A stretch of DNA of 64,000 bases from Nakamurella flava (GCF_005298075.1 NZ_SZZH01000003.1:434001-498000); one strand, 5' to 3'. Positions 47,948 through 64,000 are shown, counted from the first letter of the stretch. A program made the numbers and translations. Notes: generated from the sequence alone by a model not told the origin.

Positions 47948-48799
47948 TCAGCGTTGGCCCGACAGGAAAGCCAGCAGCGCCCGGTTGAACTCGTCGGCGT
48001 GCGTCACGGGGAAGCCGTGCGGTCCGCCCGCGACGACGTGCAGCTCACTGCCGTCGATGGCCTCGTGCGATCGCTGCCCGCTGACCTCGATCGGCACCGT
48101 GCCGTCCGCGTCGCCGTGGATGACCAGGGTGGGCACGCTGACCTTCTCGAGGTCGGCCCGGAAGTCGGTCCGCGCCCACGAGTCGACGCAGTCGAGGGTG
48201 CCCTGGGGGGAGGCGAAGGCGGCGATCTGCCGGTAGTACTCCAGGGACGGGCCGCTGATCAGGTCGCTCCGGTCGCCGGCGGCGAAGAACGCGGCCAGGA
48301 AGTCGGCCAGGAACGCGGGGCGGTCCTGGGCGATGGTCGCGATGAAGTCCTTGACCCAGGCGTCGTCGATGCCGCCGTCCGGGTTGTCCTCGGTCTTGAG
48401 CAGGTAGGGCGTCACCGCGCCGGCGAGCACGGCGGCGGACACCCGGTCCTGGCCGACGGCCTCGCTGTGCGCGAGATACCGGACGACCTCGCCGCCGCCC
48501 ATGGAGAAGCCCACCAGCACGGCGTCGGTGACATCCAGGGTGGTGAGCAGAACGCTGAGATCGGAGGTCAGCGTGTCGTAGTCGTACCCCGACCACGGCT
48601 GGCTGGACCGCCCGAAACCGCGGCGGTCGTAGGTGATGACCCGGTAGCCGGCGTCGATCAGGGCGGGGACCTGGTGCTCCCAGGACCGGCCGGACAGCGG
48701 CCAGCCGTGGATCAGGACGACGGGTCGCCCCGATCCGTGGTCCTCGTAGTAGAGCTCGACCGGGCTGTCGCCCTCGGTGCCGACCGTGACGAATGGCAT
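47948..48799 (-). CDS. Alpha/beta hydrolase, non-haem haloperoxidase/esterase type
   Basis: A 283-residue hydrolase. The nucleophile is S99 in GFSMGGGE; HGWPLSGRSW forms the oxyanion region, and Asp (VIHGDADGTVPIE) and His (GGPHGFPVTHADEFN) complete the triad. The pattern YYEDHGSGRPVVLIHGWPL is typical of cofactor-free chloroperoxidases and arylesterases. GAGGAG is found before ATG 48799. The gene lies 177 bases upstream of the REC-PIG-L operon on the same strand and is probably a separate unit. Confidence 0.85.
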   Translation of the reverse strand: MPFVTVGTEGDSPVELYYEDHGSGRPVVLIHGWPLSGRSWEHQVPALIDAGYRVITYDRRGFGRSSQPWSGYDYDTLTSDLSVLLTTLDVTDAVLVGFSMGGGEVVRYLAHSEAVGQDRVSAAVLAGAVTPYLLKTEDNPDGGIDDAWVKDFIATIAQDRPAFLADFLAAFFAAGDRSDLISGPSLEYYRQIAAFASPQGTLDCVDSWARTDFRADLEKVSVPTLVIHGDADGTVPIEVSGQRSHEAIDGSELHVVAGGPHGFPVTHADEFNRALLAFLSGQR

Positions 48800-48903
48800 G
48801 CGGTGCTCCTCATCGATGGTTCGTGGACTGCTGGTGGTCCGATGCCCGTTGCCCGTCGCGGTCAAGCGACACCGACCCCGGATCGTTCGGATCGTCCGGG
48901 CCC

Positions 48904-49989
48904 TCAAGCGGAGGTGGGCACCGACTGCCCGGCATCCGAGGGACGCTGCGCGGCCCGGGGCCGCTTGCCGTGGTCCGGGAACAGGGTGCGCAGCAGATCG
49001 GGCAGGGTGATGACGCCGCGCGCCCGGCCCTGGTCGTCGGTGACCAGCGCGAGCTGGTGACGGGTCTGCCGCATCGTCTCCAGTCCTCGGGAGACCGGGG
49101 TGTCGGCGGCCAGCGTGAAGACCTCCCGGACGTGGGGGGCGATCGGAGCGTCCGCGGGGTCGGCCAGGGTGTCCCGGACGTGCACCACCCCGGCGTAGCC
49201 CACGCCGTCCGGTGCGGTCGAGCGGTCCTCGACCAGGATGCGCAGGTGGCCACTGCGGACCGCGGCGTCCCGGACGTCCTGCACCGACGCATCCGCGGGC
49301 ACCGCGGTGGGCCGCGACCCCGTGCGAACCAGGTCGCCGAGCACCATCGACTGCAGCTCCAGGGCACCGGCCAGCCGCTCGGACTCCTCGACGGCCAGCA
49401 CGCCCACCCGCGCGGAGTGTTCCACGAGTTGCCGCAGGCCCTGCGGGTCGTGGCCCACGTGCGCCTCGTCGACCGGTTCGATGCCGATCCGGCGCAGGCA
49501 CCAGTTGGCCATCCCGTTCAGGGCCAGCAGGATTGGCCGGAAGACCGTCATGAACGCCCGCATCGGCACGGCCAGCAGGATCGCCGACCGCTCCGGATGG
49601 GCGATCGCCCACGACTTCGGGGCCATCTCGCCGACCACCAGGTGCAGGAACGTCACGACGATCAGCGCCAGGACGAACGCGGCGACGTCCGCGACCACCG
49701 TGGGCAGACCCGTACCGGCCAGCAGCGGGATCAGCCCGTCGTGCACGGCGGGCTTGGTGACGGCGCCCAGGGCCAGGGTGCAGGCCGTGATGCCGAGCTG
49801 GGAACCGGCCAGGACGACGGTGAGTTCGGCGGAGCTGCGCAGGGCCGCCCGGGCCGATCGGCTGGTGGCGGCGGCGTCCTCCAGGCGGTGCCGCTTGGCG
49901 GCCAGCAGGGCGAACTCGATGGCCACGAAAAAGGCACTGAGCGCGATGATCAGCGCGGTGACCGCGGTCAGGACCAGGGGATTGCTCAT
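48904..49989 (-). CDS. DUF21/CBS-domain membrane protein (CorC/HlyC family), copy 2
   Basis: A 361-residue membrane protein: a DUF21 domain with three or four helices (LSAFFVAIEFALLAAKRHRLE, then FLHLVVGEMAPKSWA) and a CBS pair (about residues 195-330; LVTDDQGRARGVITLPDLL). Members include MpfA and CNNM-like magnesium efflux proteins; older annotations call them haemolysins, which is not supported. It lacks the C-terminal transporter-associated domain present in its upstream neighbour. The ATG overlaps the neighbour's stop, so the two are probably coexpressed and may form a heteromer. Confidence 0.88.
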   Translation of the reverse strand: MSNPLVLTAVTALIIALSAFFVAIEFALLAAKRHRLEDAAATSRSARAALRSSAELTVVLAGSQLGITACTLALGAVTKPAVHDGLIPLLAGTGLPTVVADVAAFVLALIVVTFLHLVVGEMAPKSWAIAHPERSAILLAVPMRAFMTVFRPILLALNGMANWCLRRIGIEPVDEAHVGHDPQGLRQLVEHSARVGVLAVEESERLAGALELQSMVLGDLVRTGSRPTAVPADASVQDVRDAAVRSGHLRILVEDRSTAPDGVGYAGVVHVRDTLADPADAPIAPHVREVFTLAADTPVSRGLETMRQTRHQLALVTDDQGRARGVITLPDLLRTLFPDHGKRPRAAQRPSDAGQSVPTSA

Positions 49990-51455
49990 CGCTCGTCTCC
50001 CGTCCGGATGGCGAGGTCGGCCACCGGTTCGGCGCCCAGGGTGAGGTGCTCCTCCGACGGATCGCCGGTGGGGTCTGCCGGATCGGCCGGGGGCCGGACG
50101 GTCAGCCGCACGACCGACGGCACCAGCCGGGCGACCTCGAGCACGGTGATCTGCAGATGTGGTGGCGCCGGGGTGTCGTCCTGCGCGTACGCCGCGGGAT
50201 CGACCTCCAGCGCTATCTCCACGGTGTCGCCCACCTGCAGGAATGCGCCGTGCTGAGCCAGGGCCAGGCCGGCCACCGTCTCGGCGTCCTCGGCCTGGGC
50301 GTCGGGGACGTCCTGCTCGATGATCCGTTCCAGTTCGTCGATCGGCAGGTCCCCGCGGACCACCCAGGCGCCGTCGGCGTCCTGACGGATGGGGCTCTCG
50401 GCGACATCGTGCTCGTCGGCGATCTCACCGACGAGTTCCTCGGCGACGTCCTCCACGGCCAGCACGCCGGTGAAGCCGCCGTACTCGTCGATGACGCAGG
50501 CGAGCTGCCGGTCGCCGGCGGCCAGATGGGCCACCGCGTCCGGCAGTCGCATGGCCGCCGGTACGAACACGGGCGGGCGCATGACGTCCGCCGCGGTCAG
50601 GGGGCGCCCGTCGCGGGTGTCGGAGGCGGACAGGCTCAGCAGGTCGACGAGGTGGACGACGCCCACGACCTCGTCGTCGTCGCTGAGCACGGGGTAGCGG
50701 GAGTGCTCGGTGTGCATGAGCTCGCGGATCGCGCCGATCGGGGCGTCCGGGCTGACGCTGCCCGTCCGCGATCGCGGGATCATGGCGTGTTCGACCGTCC
50801 GCTCGGGGAAGTCGATGATGCGGTCCAGCAGCACCGACAGTTCCGGGCTCAGGTCGCCGGACTTGGCCGACGCCGCCACCACCCGCTCGAGGTCACGGCG
50901 CGATGCGGAGTACTCCACGTCGTGCACCGGCTCGATGCGCAGCAACCGCAGCAGCAGGTTGGACGACTTGTCGAAGATCGTGATGAGCCAGCCGAAGACG
51001 GCCAGGTAGATGCGCGTCGAGGTCGAGAGGGCGACGGCCACCGGGGTGGGCCGGGCGATCGACAGGTTCTTGGGGACCAGTTCGCCCAACAGCATCTGGA
51101 CGAACGTCGCGAACACCAGCGCCGCGACGGTGCCGATCGTCACGCCGACCGCCTGCGGGACGGAGACCCCGCCGAGGGCCTCCCCGACGGCGGACCCGAT
51201 GAGCGGCTCGGCCACGTAGCCCACCAGCAGACCGGTGACGGTGATGCCGAGCTGGGCGCCGGACAACATGAACGAGGTGCGGCGGGTGATGTCCAGCGCC
51301 CGCCGGGCGCCGGCGTCCCCGGCGGTCGCCGCGGCCTTCAGGCTGGAGCGGTCGACCGACATGTAAGCGAATTCTTGGGCCACGAAGTAGGCGGTGGCGG
51401 CGGTGATCGCCAGGACCACCAGCAGGCCCAGCAGAAGGGTCAGCGGCCAGATCAT
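49986..51455 (-). CDS. DUF21/CBS-domain membrane protein (CorC/HlyC family), copy 1
   Basis: A 489-residue member of the CNNM/MpfA-like family. The DUF21 membrane domain carries TAYFVAQEFAYMSVDRSSLK and LLGELVPKNLSIARP; a CBS pair follows (HSRYPVLSDDDEVVGVVHLVDLL, then QLACVIDEYGGFTGVLAVEDVAEELVGEI), and then the CorC_HlyC domain (VVRGDLPIDELERII). Probably exports or senses divalent cations such as Mg. First of a tandem pair, with the downstream copy starting inside its stop codon. Confidence 0.9.
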   Translation of the reverse strand: MIWPLTLLLGLLVVLAITAATAYFVAQEFAYMSVDRSSLKAAATAGDAGARRALDITRRTSFMLSGAQLGITVTGLLVGYVAEPLIGSAVGEALGGVSVPQAVGVTIGTVAALVFATFVQMLLGELVPKNLSIARPTPVAVALSTSTRIYLAVFGWLITIFDKSSNLLLRLLRIEPVHDVEYSASRRDLERVVAASAKSGDLSPELSVLLDRIIDFPERTVEHAMIPRSRTGSVSPDAPIGAIRELMHTEHSRYPVLSDDDEVVGVVHLVDLLSLSASDTRDGRPLTAADVMRPPVFVPAAMRLPDAVAHLAAGDRQLACVIDEYGGFTGVLAVEDVAEELVGEIADEHDVAESPIRQDADGAWVVRGDLPIDELERIIEQDVPDAQAEDAETVAGLALAQHGAFLQVGDTVEIALEVDPAAYAQDDTPAPPHLQITVLEVARLVPSVVRLTVRPPADPADPTGDPSEEHLTLGAEPVADLAIRTGDER

Positions 51456-51664
51456 CGGATCACTGGCCGCTCGGATCGGTGGCTGTCGGAGGTCGTCACC
51501 GGGCGACCGGCCCGGTGTGCGACGAATCTGGTCCGGCGTCCTGGGTGCCGGGGCGCGGGACCGCGCGGCGGCGCGAAGGGATCATGCCGGGGGAACGCTC
51601 AGGCGGCGCTCAGGGTTCCCGCCCCGGGCGCCCGACGACCGGTCGGATGCGGCACAGTCGAGCG

Positions 51665-52714
51665 ATGGACGCAGAGCGCGGTCGACCTTTCCGTCAATAC
51701 CGCACGCAGGACGTCGACGTCCCGGGTGGGCAGCTGCGGGTCGGCATCTGGGAACCGGCGGCCGACGGGTCCGGGAGCGCCGGTGACCGTTCCGCGCCGC
51801 CGCCCACGGCCTTGTGCGTGCACGGCATCACCTCGTCCCACCTGGCCTGGACGGTCGTCGCCGACCAGCTGCCGGGCTGGCGGATCGTCGCACCCGACCT
51901 GCGGGGCCGGGGCCGGTCGGCGAACCTGCCCGGGCCCTACGGCCTGGCCAGGCACGCCGACGACGTGCGGGCGGTGGCAGCGGCCGTCATCGCCTCGCCG
52001 GCGTCGGCGGTGCTGGTCGGGCACTCGATGGGCGGGTTCGTCGCGGTCGCCCTGCTCGGGACCGGCGCCGGGTCGGCCGATCCCTGGCCGGGTGGTCTGG
52101 TCCTGGTCGACGGCGGTCTGCCGCTGCCCACCCCGCCGGGGGCCAGCGGGGGGGAGGAGGCGATCCGCGCCACTCTCGGTCCGACGGCCGACCGGCTGCG
52201 CCGCACCTTCCCCGACCGCGCGGCCTACCGGGACTTCTGGGCCGCGCACCCGGCCCTGTCCGGGCCCTGGCCGGACGGACTGGCCGAGTACTTCGACTAC
52301 GACCTGCGGGCGGTCGACCCGCAGGATCCCGCCGCCGGCTGGCGGCCGGTGACCGACGAGGCGGCGATGCTGGCCGACGGGGTGGAGATCGCCGAACCGG
52401 GTGGTGGTCCGGCACTGCGGGCCGGGCTGGCGGCACTGACCGCCCGGTGGGGCCGCGCCGCCGGCGACGGGGTGGTGCTGCTGCGGGCGCCCCGGGATCT
52501 GCTGGACCGGCCGGGCGGGATGTACCCGCCGGACTGGGCGGCCGCGCACGCCGCCGCGGTGCGGGGACTGACCGTGCGGGACGTGCCCGACACCAACCAC
52601 TACAGCCTGCTGCTGGGTGGGCCCGGGGCGGCGGAGGTGGCGGCGGCGATCCGAGCGGCCGTACCGGGACGGGGCGCGCAGGCGACCACGACCGCGCCGG
52701 GGGACGGTGCTTGA
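51665..52714 (+). CDS. Alpha/beta hydrolase
   Basis: A 349-residue serine hydrolase. HGITSSHLAWTVV forms the oxyanion region, S121 in GHSMGGFV is the nucleophile, and DTNHYSLLLGG holds the catalytic His; the acid is likely in the preceding LLRAPRDLLDRP segment. Proline-rich loops separate the strands. The start at ATG 51665 was chosen because the protein then begins before the first strand; no clear ribosome binding site is seen. Unrelated in detail to the hydrolase at 47948. Substrate unknown. Confidence 0.8.
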   Translation: MDAERGRPFRQYRTQDVDVPGGQLRVGIWEPAADGSGSAGDRSAPPPTALCVHGITSSHLAWTVVADQLPGWRIVAPDLRGRGRSANLPGPYGLARHADDVRAVAAAVIASPASAVLVGHSMGGFVAVALLGTGAGSADPWPGGLVLVDGGLPLPTPPGASGGEEAIRATLGPTADRLRRTFPDRAAYRDFWAAHPALSGPWPDGLAEYFDYDLRAVDPQDPAAGWRPVTDEAAMLADGVEIAEPGGGPALRAGLAALTARWGRAAGDGVVLLRAPRDLLDRPGGMYPPDWAAAHAAAVRGLTVRDVPDTNHYSLLLGGPGAAEVAAAIRAAVPGRGAQATTTAPGDGA

Positions 52715-53063
52715 CGTGAGCCGGGGACGCGGGCCACTCTTGGTCCGCGACGTCGGTCATATGGAGGGCCGCGTCCTTTCGGATCCTGTATCCGTGGCTT
52801 GAGCGGTTCGTCCGGTCGGTGTCGGATGTCGCGGCGGTCTTGTCCCCGCGGTCGGCCAACCGGTTTTCGCTCGCCCGTCAGGATGCCCGGAGGGCACGTC
52901 TGGACAGACGCGCCCTGGGGCTGGTAGGCTTCGACGTTGCGCTGCCCACTTTGCGCCGTCCTCGTCCGACACACCCCGCCCTCACGGGTGGAGCGTGCCC
53001 TGACCTGGGCGGATGCGGTGGGTGTCTGACCGCGGCAGAAGCTAGTCCTCGAAAGGACGAATC
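52715..53063 (+). other. 349-base rpoB upstream region
   Basis: No coding sequence is supported. A small hairpin CGGAT/ATCCG lies at 52780-52794. The likely rpoB promoter is at 52901-52930, and a leader of about 125 bases follows. Confidence 0.6.
52901..52930 (+). promoter_or_regulatory. Candidate rpoB promoter
   Basis: TGGACA (52901-52906) and TAGGCT (52925-52930), 18 bases apart, match housekeeping promoters of actinobacteria; transcription would start near 52937. Confidence 0.6.
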
Positions 53064-56537
<3,474 letters not shown>

Positions 56538-56648
56538 CCGCTGCCGACCGCAGCACCGCCGGAGGATCTCCGGGCCGGGGCGGGACTCACCTCCCGCGAG
56601 TCCCGTCCTGACCCGGAGCCCGACCTCCACCCCCCGGCCCCGCCGGAC

Positions 56649-56670
56649 CGGCCGCCCCGAAGGGCGGCCG
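56649..56670 (+). other. Hairpin in the rpoB-rpoC gap
   Basis: CGGCCGCCC (56649-56657) pairs with GGGCGGCCG (56662-56670) around loop CGAA, 50 bases before rpoC. With no U-run it is more likely a processing or stability element than a terminator. Confidence 0.5.
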
Positions 56671-56719
56671 ATCCGGCCGGGGCCACCAGCATCACCGAAC
56701 AAGACAGGGACGTGCATCA

Positions 56720-60652
<3,933 letters not shown>

Positions 60653-60677
60653 TCGCCTGAGGCGTTCTCGTACTGAA

Positions 60678-60716
60678 CCGGAAGGGCCGGCTCCCGTTGG
60701 GGGCCGGCCCTTCCGG
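60678..60716 (+). terminator. Terminator after rpoC
   Basis: A 14-bp perfect stem (60678-60691 with 60703-60716), extended by a CCC/GGG pairing inside the loop, directly after the rpoC stop. Confidence 0.8.
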
Positions 60717-60818
60717 CGTTCGTGGACAGTTTCCGGTCGGGGTTTGAGGTGAGCACTTCGGGCGATGTCGGGCCTCGCTCAGTGATCGGCTCGGGCGAGC
60801 CGAAGGACCGTCCATCAG

Positions 60819-61355
60819 CTAGGTACCGGCTCGACAGTCGCCGGCCGCGGCGCGGTAGTCGCTGGCCGATCGATCAATCGAAGGCTTCAGCTGCTCGACG
60901 TCACGCGTGAGGGATTCCAGGCGAGACGCGTTCCAGGTCGAAGCGGCGTCGATCGCGTCTCCGGAGATGTCCAGGATCTCGGACATCAGCTGCACCGTGC
61001 CCTCCGCGGCATCGAGAGCGTCGTCGCAGCGTGCCAGCTGGCGGGAAGCGCCGTCGAGGTCGCCGCGGAGATCTTCGTTGCGTGAGACTGCTGAATCCCG
61101 TTCAGTCTGCAAACTGGCCACCTGATCGATGAGTTGCTCGTTCTTGGCGAGCAGATCTCTGTTGCGGGACGCGGTGACGAGCCACATCGCGCAGAAGACG
61201 ATCAATCCGACGGCAAAAACGGCTAGGGCCACTATCGGACTTCGGCGACGACGCCGTCCCTTCGCTGGTGGAGGCCCATCAGATGGCGGCTGTGGGAGCG
61301 AGTTCCAGGCGGGGTTTCCGCCGTGTCCCGAGTACGGCGGCGGTGAGTAGGTCAT
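60819..61355 (-). CDS. Hypothetical coiled-coil membrane protein
   Basis: A 178-residue protein of no recognised family. A Pro-rich cytoplasmic head (SPPPYSGHGG), an Arg run (KGRRRRR) and one membrane helix (SPIVALAVFAVGLIVFCAMWLV, residues 39-60) are followed by a long charged coiled coil (residues 65-130, with LLAKNEQLIDQVASLQTERD) and an Ala/Ser/Asp-rich tail with two Cys (RCDDALDAA, DCRAGT). The layout recalls division- or septum-associated coiled-coil proteins, but nothing more can be concluded. GGGGGAA lies before ATG 61355. Confidence 0.65.
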   Translation of the reverse strand: MTYSPPPYSGHGGNPAWNSLPQPPSDGPPPAKGRRRRRSPIVALAVFAVGLIVFCAMWLVTASRNRDLLAKNEQLIDQVASLQTERDSAVSRNEDLRGDLDGASRQLARCDDALDAAEGTVQLMSEILDISGDAIDAASTWNASRLESLTRDVEQLKPSIDRSASDYRAAAGDCRAGT

Positions 61356-61753
61356 GCTGTTCCCCCTGGTGTGGCTCGGTCCTCAGTGCACCGGCGATAA
61401 GGGACGAACCAGACAGGGCGCCATGACGCGGAGTGGGGCAATGGCCCGCGCGTTCACCCGTCAGGCGCGGCCGCCGTATCGCTTCGCCCGCGCGACCTGG
61501 GTGTTGGGACGGCGGCGACGGTCGTCGGATCACTCTCAGCTCCCCACTTGTCCAGACGTGTTCGGACAATGCCGCACATTGGGCGTGACCGACTTCACGC
61601 GGCCCCTCGCCGCGACGGCTGCGCGCGGTATCTTTCCCGTCCCGCATCACCGACTTGGGTGAAGCGACGATCGGGGCAGCCCCTGCCCGGAAAGGGACGA
61701 CGCCGTCCGATGAACGCGTACAGCTCGGTGAGCCGCCCCGCAGGAGCGGTCCG
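61356..61753 (+). other. 398-base gene-free region upstream of pntA, with inverted repeats
   Basis: No gene is supported between the coiled-coil protein and pntA. Notable is an inverted repeat TTGTCC (61548-61553) / GGACAA (61564-61569), overlapped by CAATG (61567-61571) / CATTG (61577-61581). TATCTT (61629-61634) could be a -10 but lacks a clear -35. AGGAG at 61742-61746 is the pntA ribosome binding site. Confidence 0.45.
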
Positions 61754-63304
61754 ATGAGGATCGGGGTGCCGGCGGAGAGCCGCCCCGGAGAGACCTTGGT
61801 GGCAGCCACCCCCAGGACCGCCGCCCAACTGATCGCCCTCGGGTACGAGGTGGTGATCGAATCCGGCGCCGGCGTCAAGGCGACGTTCCCCGACGCCGCC
61901 TACACCGAGGTCGGCGCCGTGATCGGCTCTTCGACCCAGGCCTGGACCTCGGATGTCGTGCTGCGGGTCAACGAACCCGAGCCGTTCGAGATCGCCCGGC
62001 TGCAGCCGGGCGCGACCCTGGTGACGCGGATGGACCCCACCGGTCGGCCCGAGCTCATCGAGGCCCTGCAGTCGCGCAAGGCGACCGCGTTCTGCCTCGA
62101 GGCAATCCCGCGGATCTCCCGCGCCCAGTCGATGGACGTGCTGTCGACGATGTCGAACATCTCCGGGTACCGCGGCGTCATCGACGCCGCCGAGGCCTAC
62201 GGCGGGATGTTCGGCGGTCAGGTGACCGCGGCCGGTAAGACCAAGCCGGCCACCGTGTTCGTCATCGGCGCCGGGGTCGCCGGCCTCGCCGCGATCGGCA
62301 CGGCCGGCAGCCTGGGCGCCCAGGTGCGGGCGTTCGACGTCCGCCCTGAGGTGGCCGAGCAGATCCAGTCGATGGGCGCGACCTTCGTGACCAGCGAGGG
62401 TGCCGACCAGCAGGTGTCCTCCGACGGCTACGCCAAGGCGCTGTCCGAGGATCAGGCGGCCCGGACCGCCCGCACCTATGCCGAGGAGTCGGCCAAGGCC
62501 GACGTCGTCATCACCACCGCGTTGGTGCGGGGCAAGGCCGTCCGCACCATCACGGCCGAGATGGTGGCCGGGATGAGGCCGGGCAGCGTCATCGTCGACC
62601 TGGCCGCGATCGGCGGCGGCAACTGCGAGCTGACCGTGCCGGGCAAGACGATCGTCACCGACAACGGCGTGACCATCGTCGGCGCGACCGACCAGCCGAG
62701 CCGGATGCCTGCGCACACCTCCCAGCTGTACGGCACCAACATCGTCAACCTGCTCAAGCTGATGACCCCGGAGAAGAACGGCGTGCTCACGCTCGACTTC
62801 GACGACGTCATCCAGCGGGCCGTCACCGTCACCCACGACGGGTCGGTGCTGTGGCCGCCGCCGCCCGTGCAGGTCTCGGCCGCCGCGCCGGCGCCGGCCG
62901 TCCCGGAGAAGCCGGCTCCGCCGACCGCCGAGGAACTGGCCGCGACGGCCGCCCGCCAGCAACAGCGCCGGTTCGCGCTGTTCGGGCTGGCCGCGGTGGC
63001 CGTCTTCCTGGCGGTGACGTTCTCGCCGGCCAGCTTCCTGGGGCTGTTCACCGTTTTCGTACTGGCCGTGTTCGTCGGCTTCTACGTCATCACCAACGTC
63101 AGCGCGTCGCTGCACACCCCGCTGATGGCCCAGACCAACGCCATCTCGGGGATCATCCTGGTCGGCGCCCTGTTGCAGCTCGGCAGCACCAACATCGCGG
63201 TCGAGGTGCTCGCGTTCATCGCAGCGACCGTCGCGGCCATCAACATCTTCGGTGGCTTCGGCGTGGCCGGCCGCATGATCGCCATGTTCCGAAAGGACGG
63301 CTGA
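61754..63304 (+). CDS. pntA: Proton-translocating NAD(P) transhydrogenase, alpha subunit
   Basis: Transfers hydride between NADH and NADP+ using the proton gradient. The 516-residue protein is a full-length alpha chain: domain I for NAD(H) (IGVPAESRPGETLVAATPRTA, VFVIGAGVAGLAA, RAFDVRPEV, VDLAAIGGGNCELT) and, after a Pro/Ala-rich linker, a membrane domain with about four helices (FALFGLAAVAVFLAVTF, FTVFVLAVFVGFYVITNV). So alpha is not split into PntAA and PntAB here. AGGAG supports ATG 61754. pntB follows after one base. Confidence 0.94.
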   Translation: MRIGVPAESRPGETLVAATPRTAAQLIALGYEVVIESGAGVKATFPDAAYTEVGAVIGSSTQAWTSDVVLRVNEPEPFEIARLQPGATLVTRMDPTGRPELIEALQSRKATAFCLEAIPRISRAQSMDVLSTMSNISGYRGVIDAAEAYGGMFGGQVTAAGKTKPATVFVIGAGVAGLAAIGTAGSLGAQVRAFDVRPEVAEQIQSMGATFVTSEGADQQVSSDGYAKALSEDQAARTARTYAEESAKADVVITTALVRGKAVRTITAEMVAGMRPGSVIVDLAAIGGGNCELTVPGKTIVTDNGVTIVGATDQPSRMPAHTSQLYGTNIVNLLKLMTPEKNGVLTLDFDDVIQRAVTVTHDGSVLWPPPPVQVSAAAPAPAVPEKPAPPTAEELAATAARQQQRRFALFGLAAVAVFLAVTFSPASFLGLFTVFVLAVFVGFYVITNVSASLHTPLMAQTNAISGIILVGALLQLGSTNIAVEVLAFIAATVAAINIFGGFGVAGRMIAMFRKDG

Positions 63305-63305
63305 C

Positions 63306-64000
63306 GTGAACCAGACCCTGTACTCAGCGGTGCAGGCCGCGTACCTGATCGCCGGGGTGCTGTTCGTCCTGTCGTTGGCCGGGCTGTCCCATCAGCGCAG
63401 CGCCAAGGCCGGCAACCTGGCCGGCAAGATCGGAATGGGCCTGGCTCTGCTGGCCACCATCGTGCTCTCGCTGCAGCTGTCCGAGCGCAACGCCGCGGTC
63501 ACCGCGGTGCTGATCCTGGCCGTGCTGCTCATCGGCGCCGTCATCGGCACCGCCTTGTCCCGGCGGGTCGAGATGACGCAGATGCCGGAGATGATCGCGA
63601 TCCTGCACAGCTTCGTCGGCCTGGCCGCCGTGCTGGTCGGGTTCAACTCCTACCTGACCGAGACCTCCGCGGACGCCGTGCATCTCATCGAGGTGTTCCT
63701 CGGGGTGTTCATCGGCGCGGTCACCTTCACCGGCTCGATCATCGCCTACCTGAAGCTGTCGGCGAAGATGAAGTCCGCCCCGCTGACCCTGCCGGCCCGC
63801 AACCTCATCAACCTCGCCATCGTGGTCGTCTGTCTGCTGCTGCTCGTCTGGTTCCTGGCCGCTCCCAGCCTGATCCCGCTGCTGTTGATGACCGTCCTCG
63901 CGCTGGCCCTGGGCCTGCACCTCATCGCCGCCATCGGCGGCGGCGACATGCCCGTTGTCGTGTCGATGCTCAACTCGTACTCGGGGTGGGCGGCCGCGGC
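63306..64000 (+). CDS. pntB: NAD(P) transhydrogenase, beta subunit (3' truncated by window)
   Basis: Membrane and NADP(H)-binding subunit of the transhydrogenase. Only the first 231 residues are in the window. They hold about eight hydrophobic helices (AAYLIAGVLFVLSLAGL; PEMIAILHSFVGLAAVLVG; EVFLGVFIGAVTFTGSIIAYLKLSA) and the start of the domain III junction with GGGDMPVVVSMLNSYSGWAA. GTG start one base after the pntA stop, so the two are cotranscribed. Confidence 0.94.
   Translation, partial: MNQTLYSAVQAAYLIAGVLFVLSLAGLSHQRSAKAGNLAGKIGMGLALLATIVLSLQLSERNAAVTAVLILAVLLIGAVIGTALSRRVEMTQMPEMIAILHSFVGLAAVLVGFNSYLTETSADAVHLIEVFLGVFIGAVTFTGSIIAYLKLSAKMKSAPLTLPARNLINLAIVVVCLLLLVWFLAAPSLIPLLLMTVLALALGLHLIAAIGGGDMPVVVSMLNSYSGWAAA

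Overview
The window is 64 kb of a high-GC Actinomycetota chromosome. The high GC, the frequent GTG starts (plus a TTG start on rpoB), the bL33-tRNA-Trp-secE-nusG-rplK-rplA order and the RamB-like regulator divergent from isocitrate lyase all point there. The mix of genes suggests a Nakamurella/Geodermatophilus/Frankia-type relative rather than a mycobacterium; this placement is an inference and no 16S rRNA is present. No CRISPR array, insertion sequence or prophage was seen.

Regions. (1) 1-16654: a complex I operon nuoA(partial)-nuoN with almost every junction overlapping, followed by a polyprenyl diphosphate synthase that probably makes the menaquinone side chain. (2) 17725-20388: an extended SDR of the polysaccharide-biosynthesis type and a GntR regulator, closed by a 22-bp perfect hairpin. 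(3) 20499-25400: glyoxylate bypass, with aceB and aceA on the minus strand and a RamB-type regulator divergent from aceA across a palindromic promoter region. (4) 25401-30107: small metabolic and regulatory genes (hypothetical, ketopantoate reductase-like, RarD-like, Gly-rich membrane protein, DUF5753 regulator, YajQ). (5) 30349-33762: tRNA-Tyr, a membrane GAF-GGDEF-EAL protein, tRNA-Thr and tRNA-Met. (6) 33871-42975: rpmG, hadA/hadB-like dehydratases, aspartate aminotransferase, tRNA-Trp, secE, nusG, rplK, rplA, an LppX-like lipoprotein with a decayed tandem copy, then the L10 leader with rplJ-rplL. (7) 43057-52714: an accessory block on the minus strand separating rplJL from rpoBC. It holds a five-gene translationally coupled operon (receiver-PIG-L fusion, ATP-grasp, PHP, processive-type GT2, small membrane protein), a hydrolase and two DUF21/CBS membrane proteins, with one plus-strand hydrolase. 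(8) 53064-60652: rpoB-rpoC with its own promoter. (9) 60819-64000: a coiled-coil membrane protein and pntA-pntB (partial), a proton-translocating transhydrogenase.

How the genes work together. Complex I, the polyprenyl synthase and PntAB form an energy/redox group. AceA, AceB and RamB form a C2-utilisation group under a local regulator. The translation/transcription genes are in the usual actinobacterial order. The most unusual element is the 43-47.8 kb operon, in which a phospho-receiver domain is fused to a GlcNAc-deacetylase-type domain and coupled to a membrane glycosyltransferase and two uncharacterised enzymes. It may be a signal-responsive glycan system.
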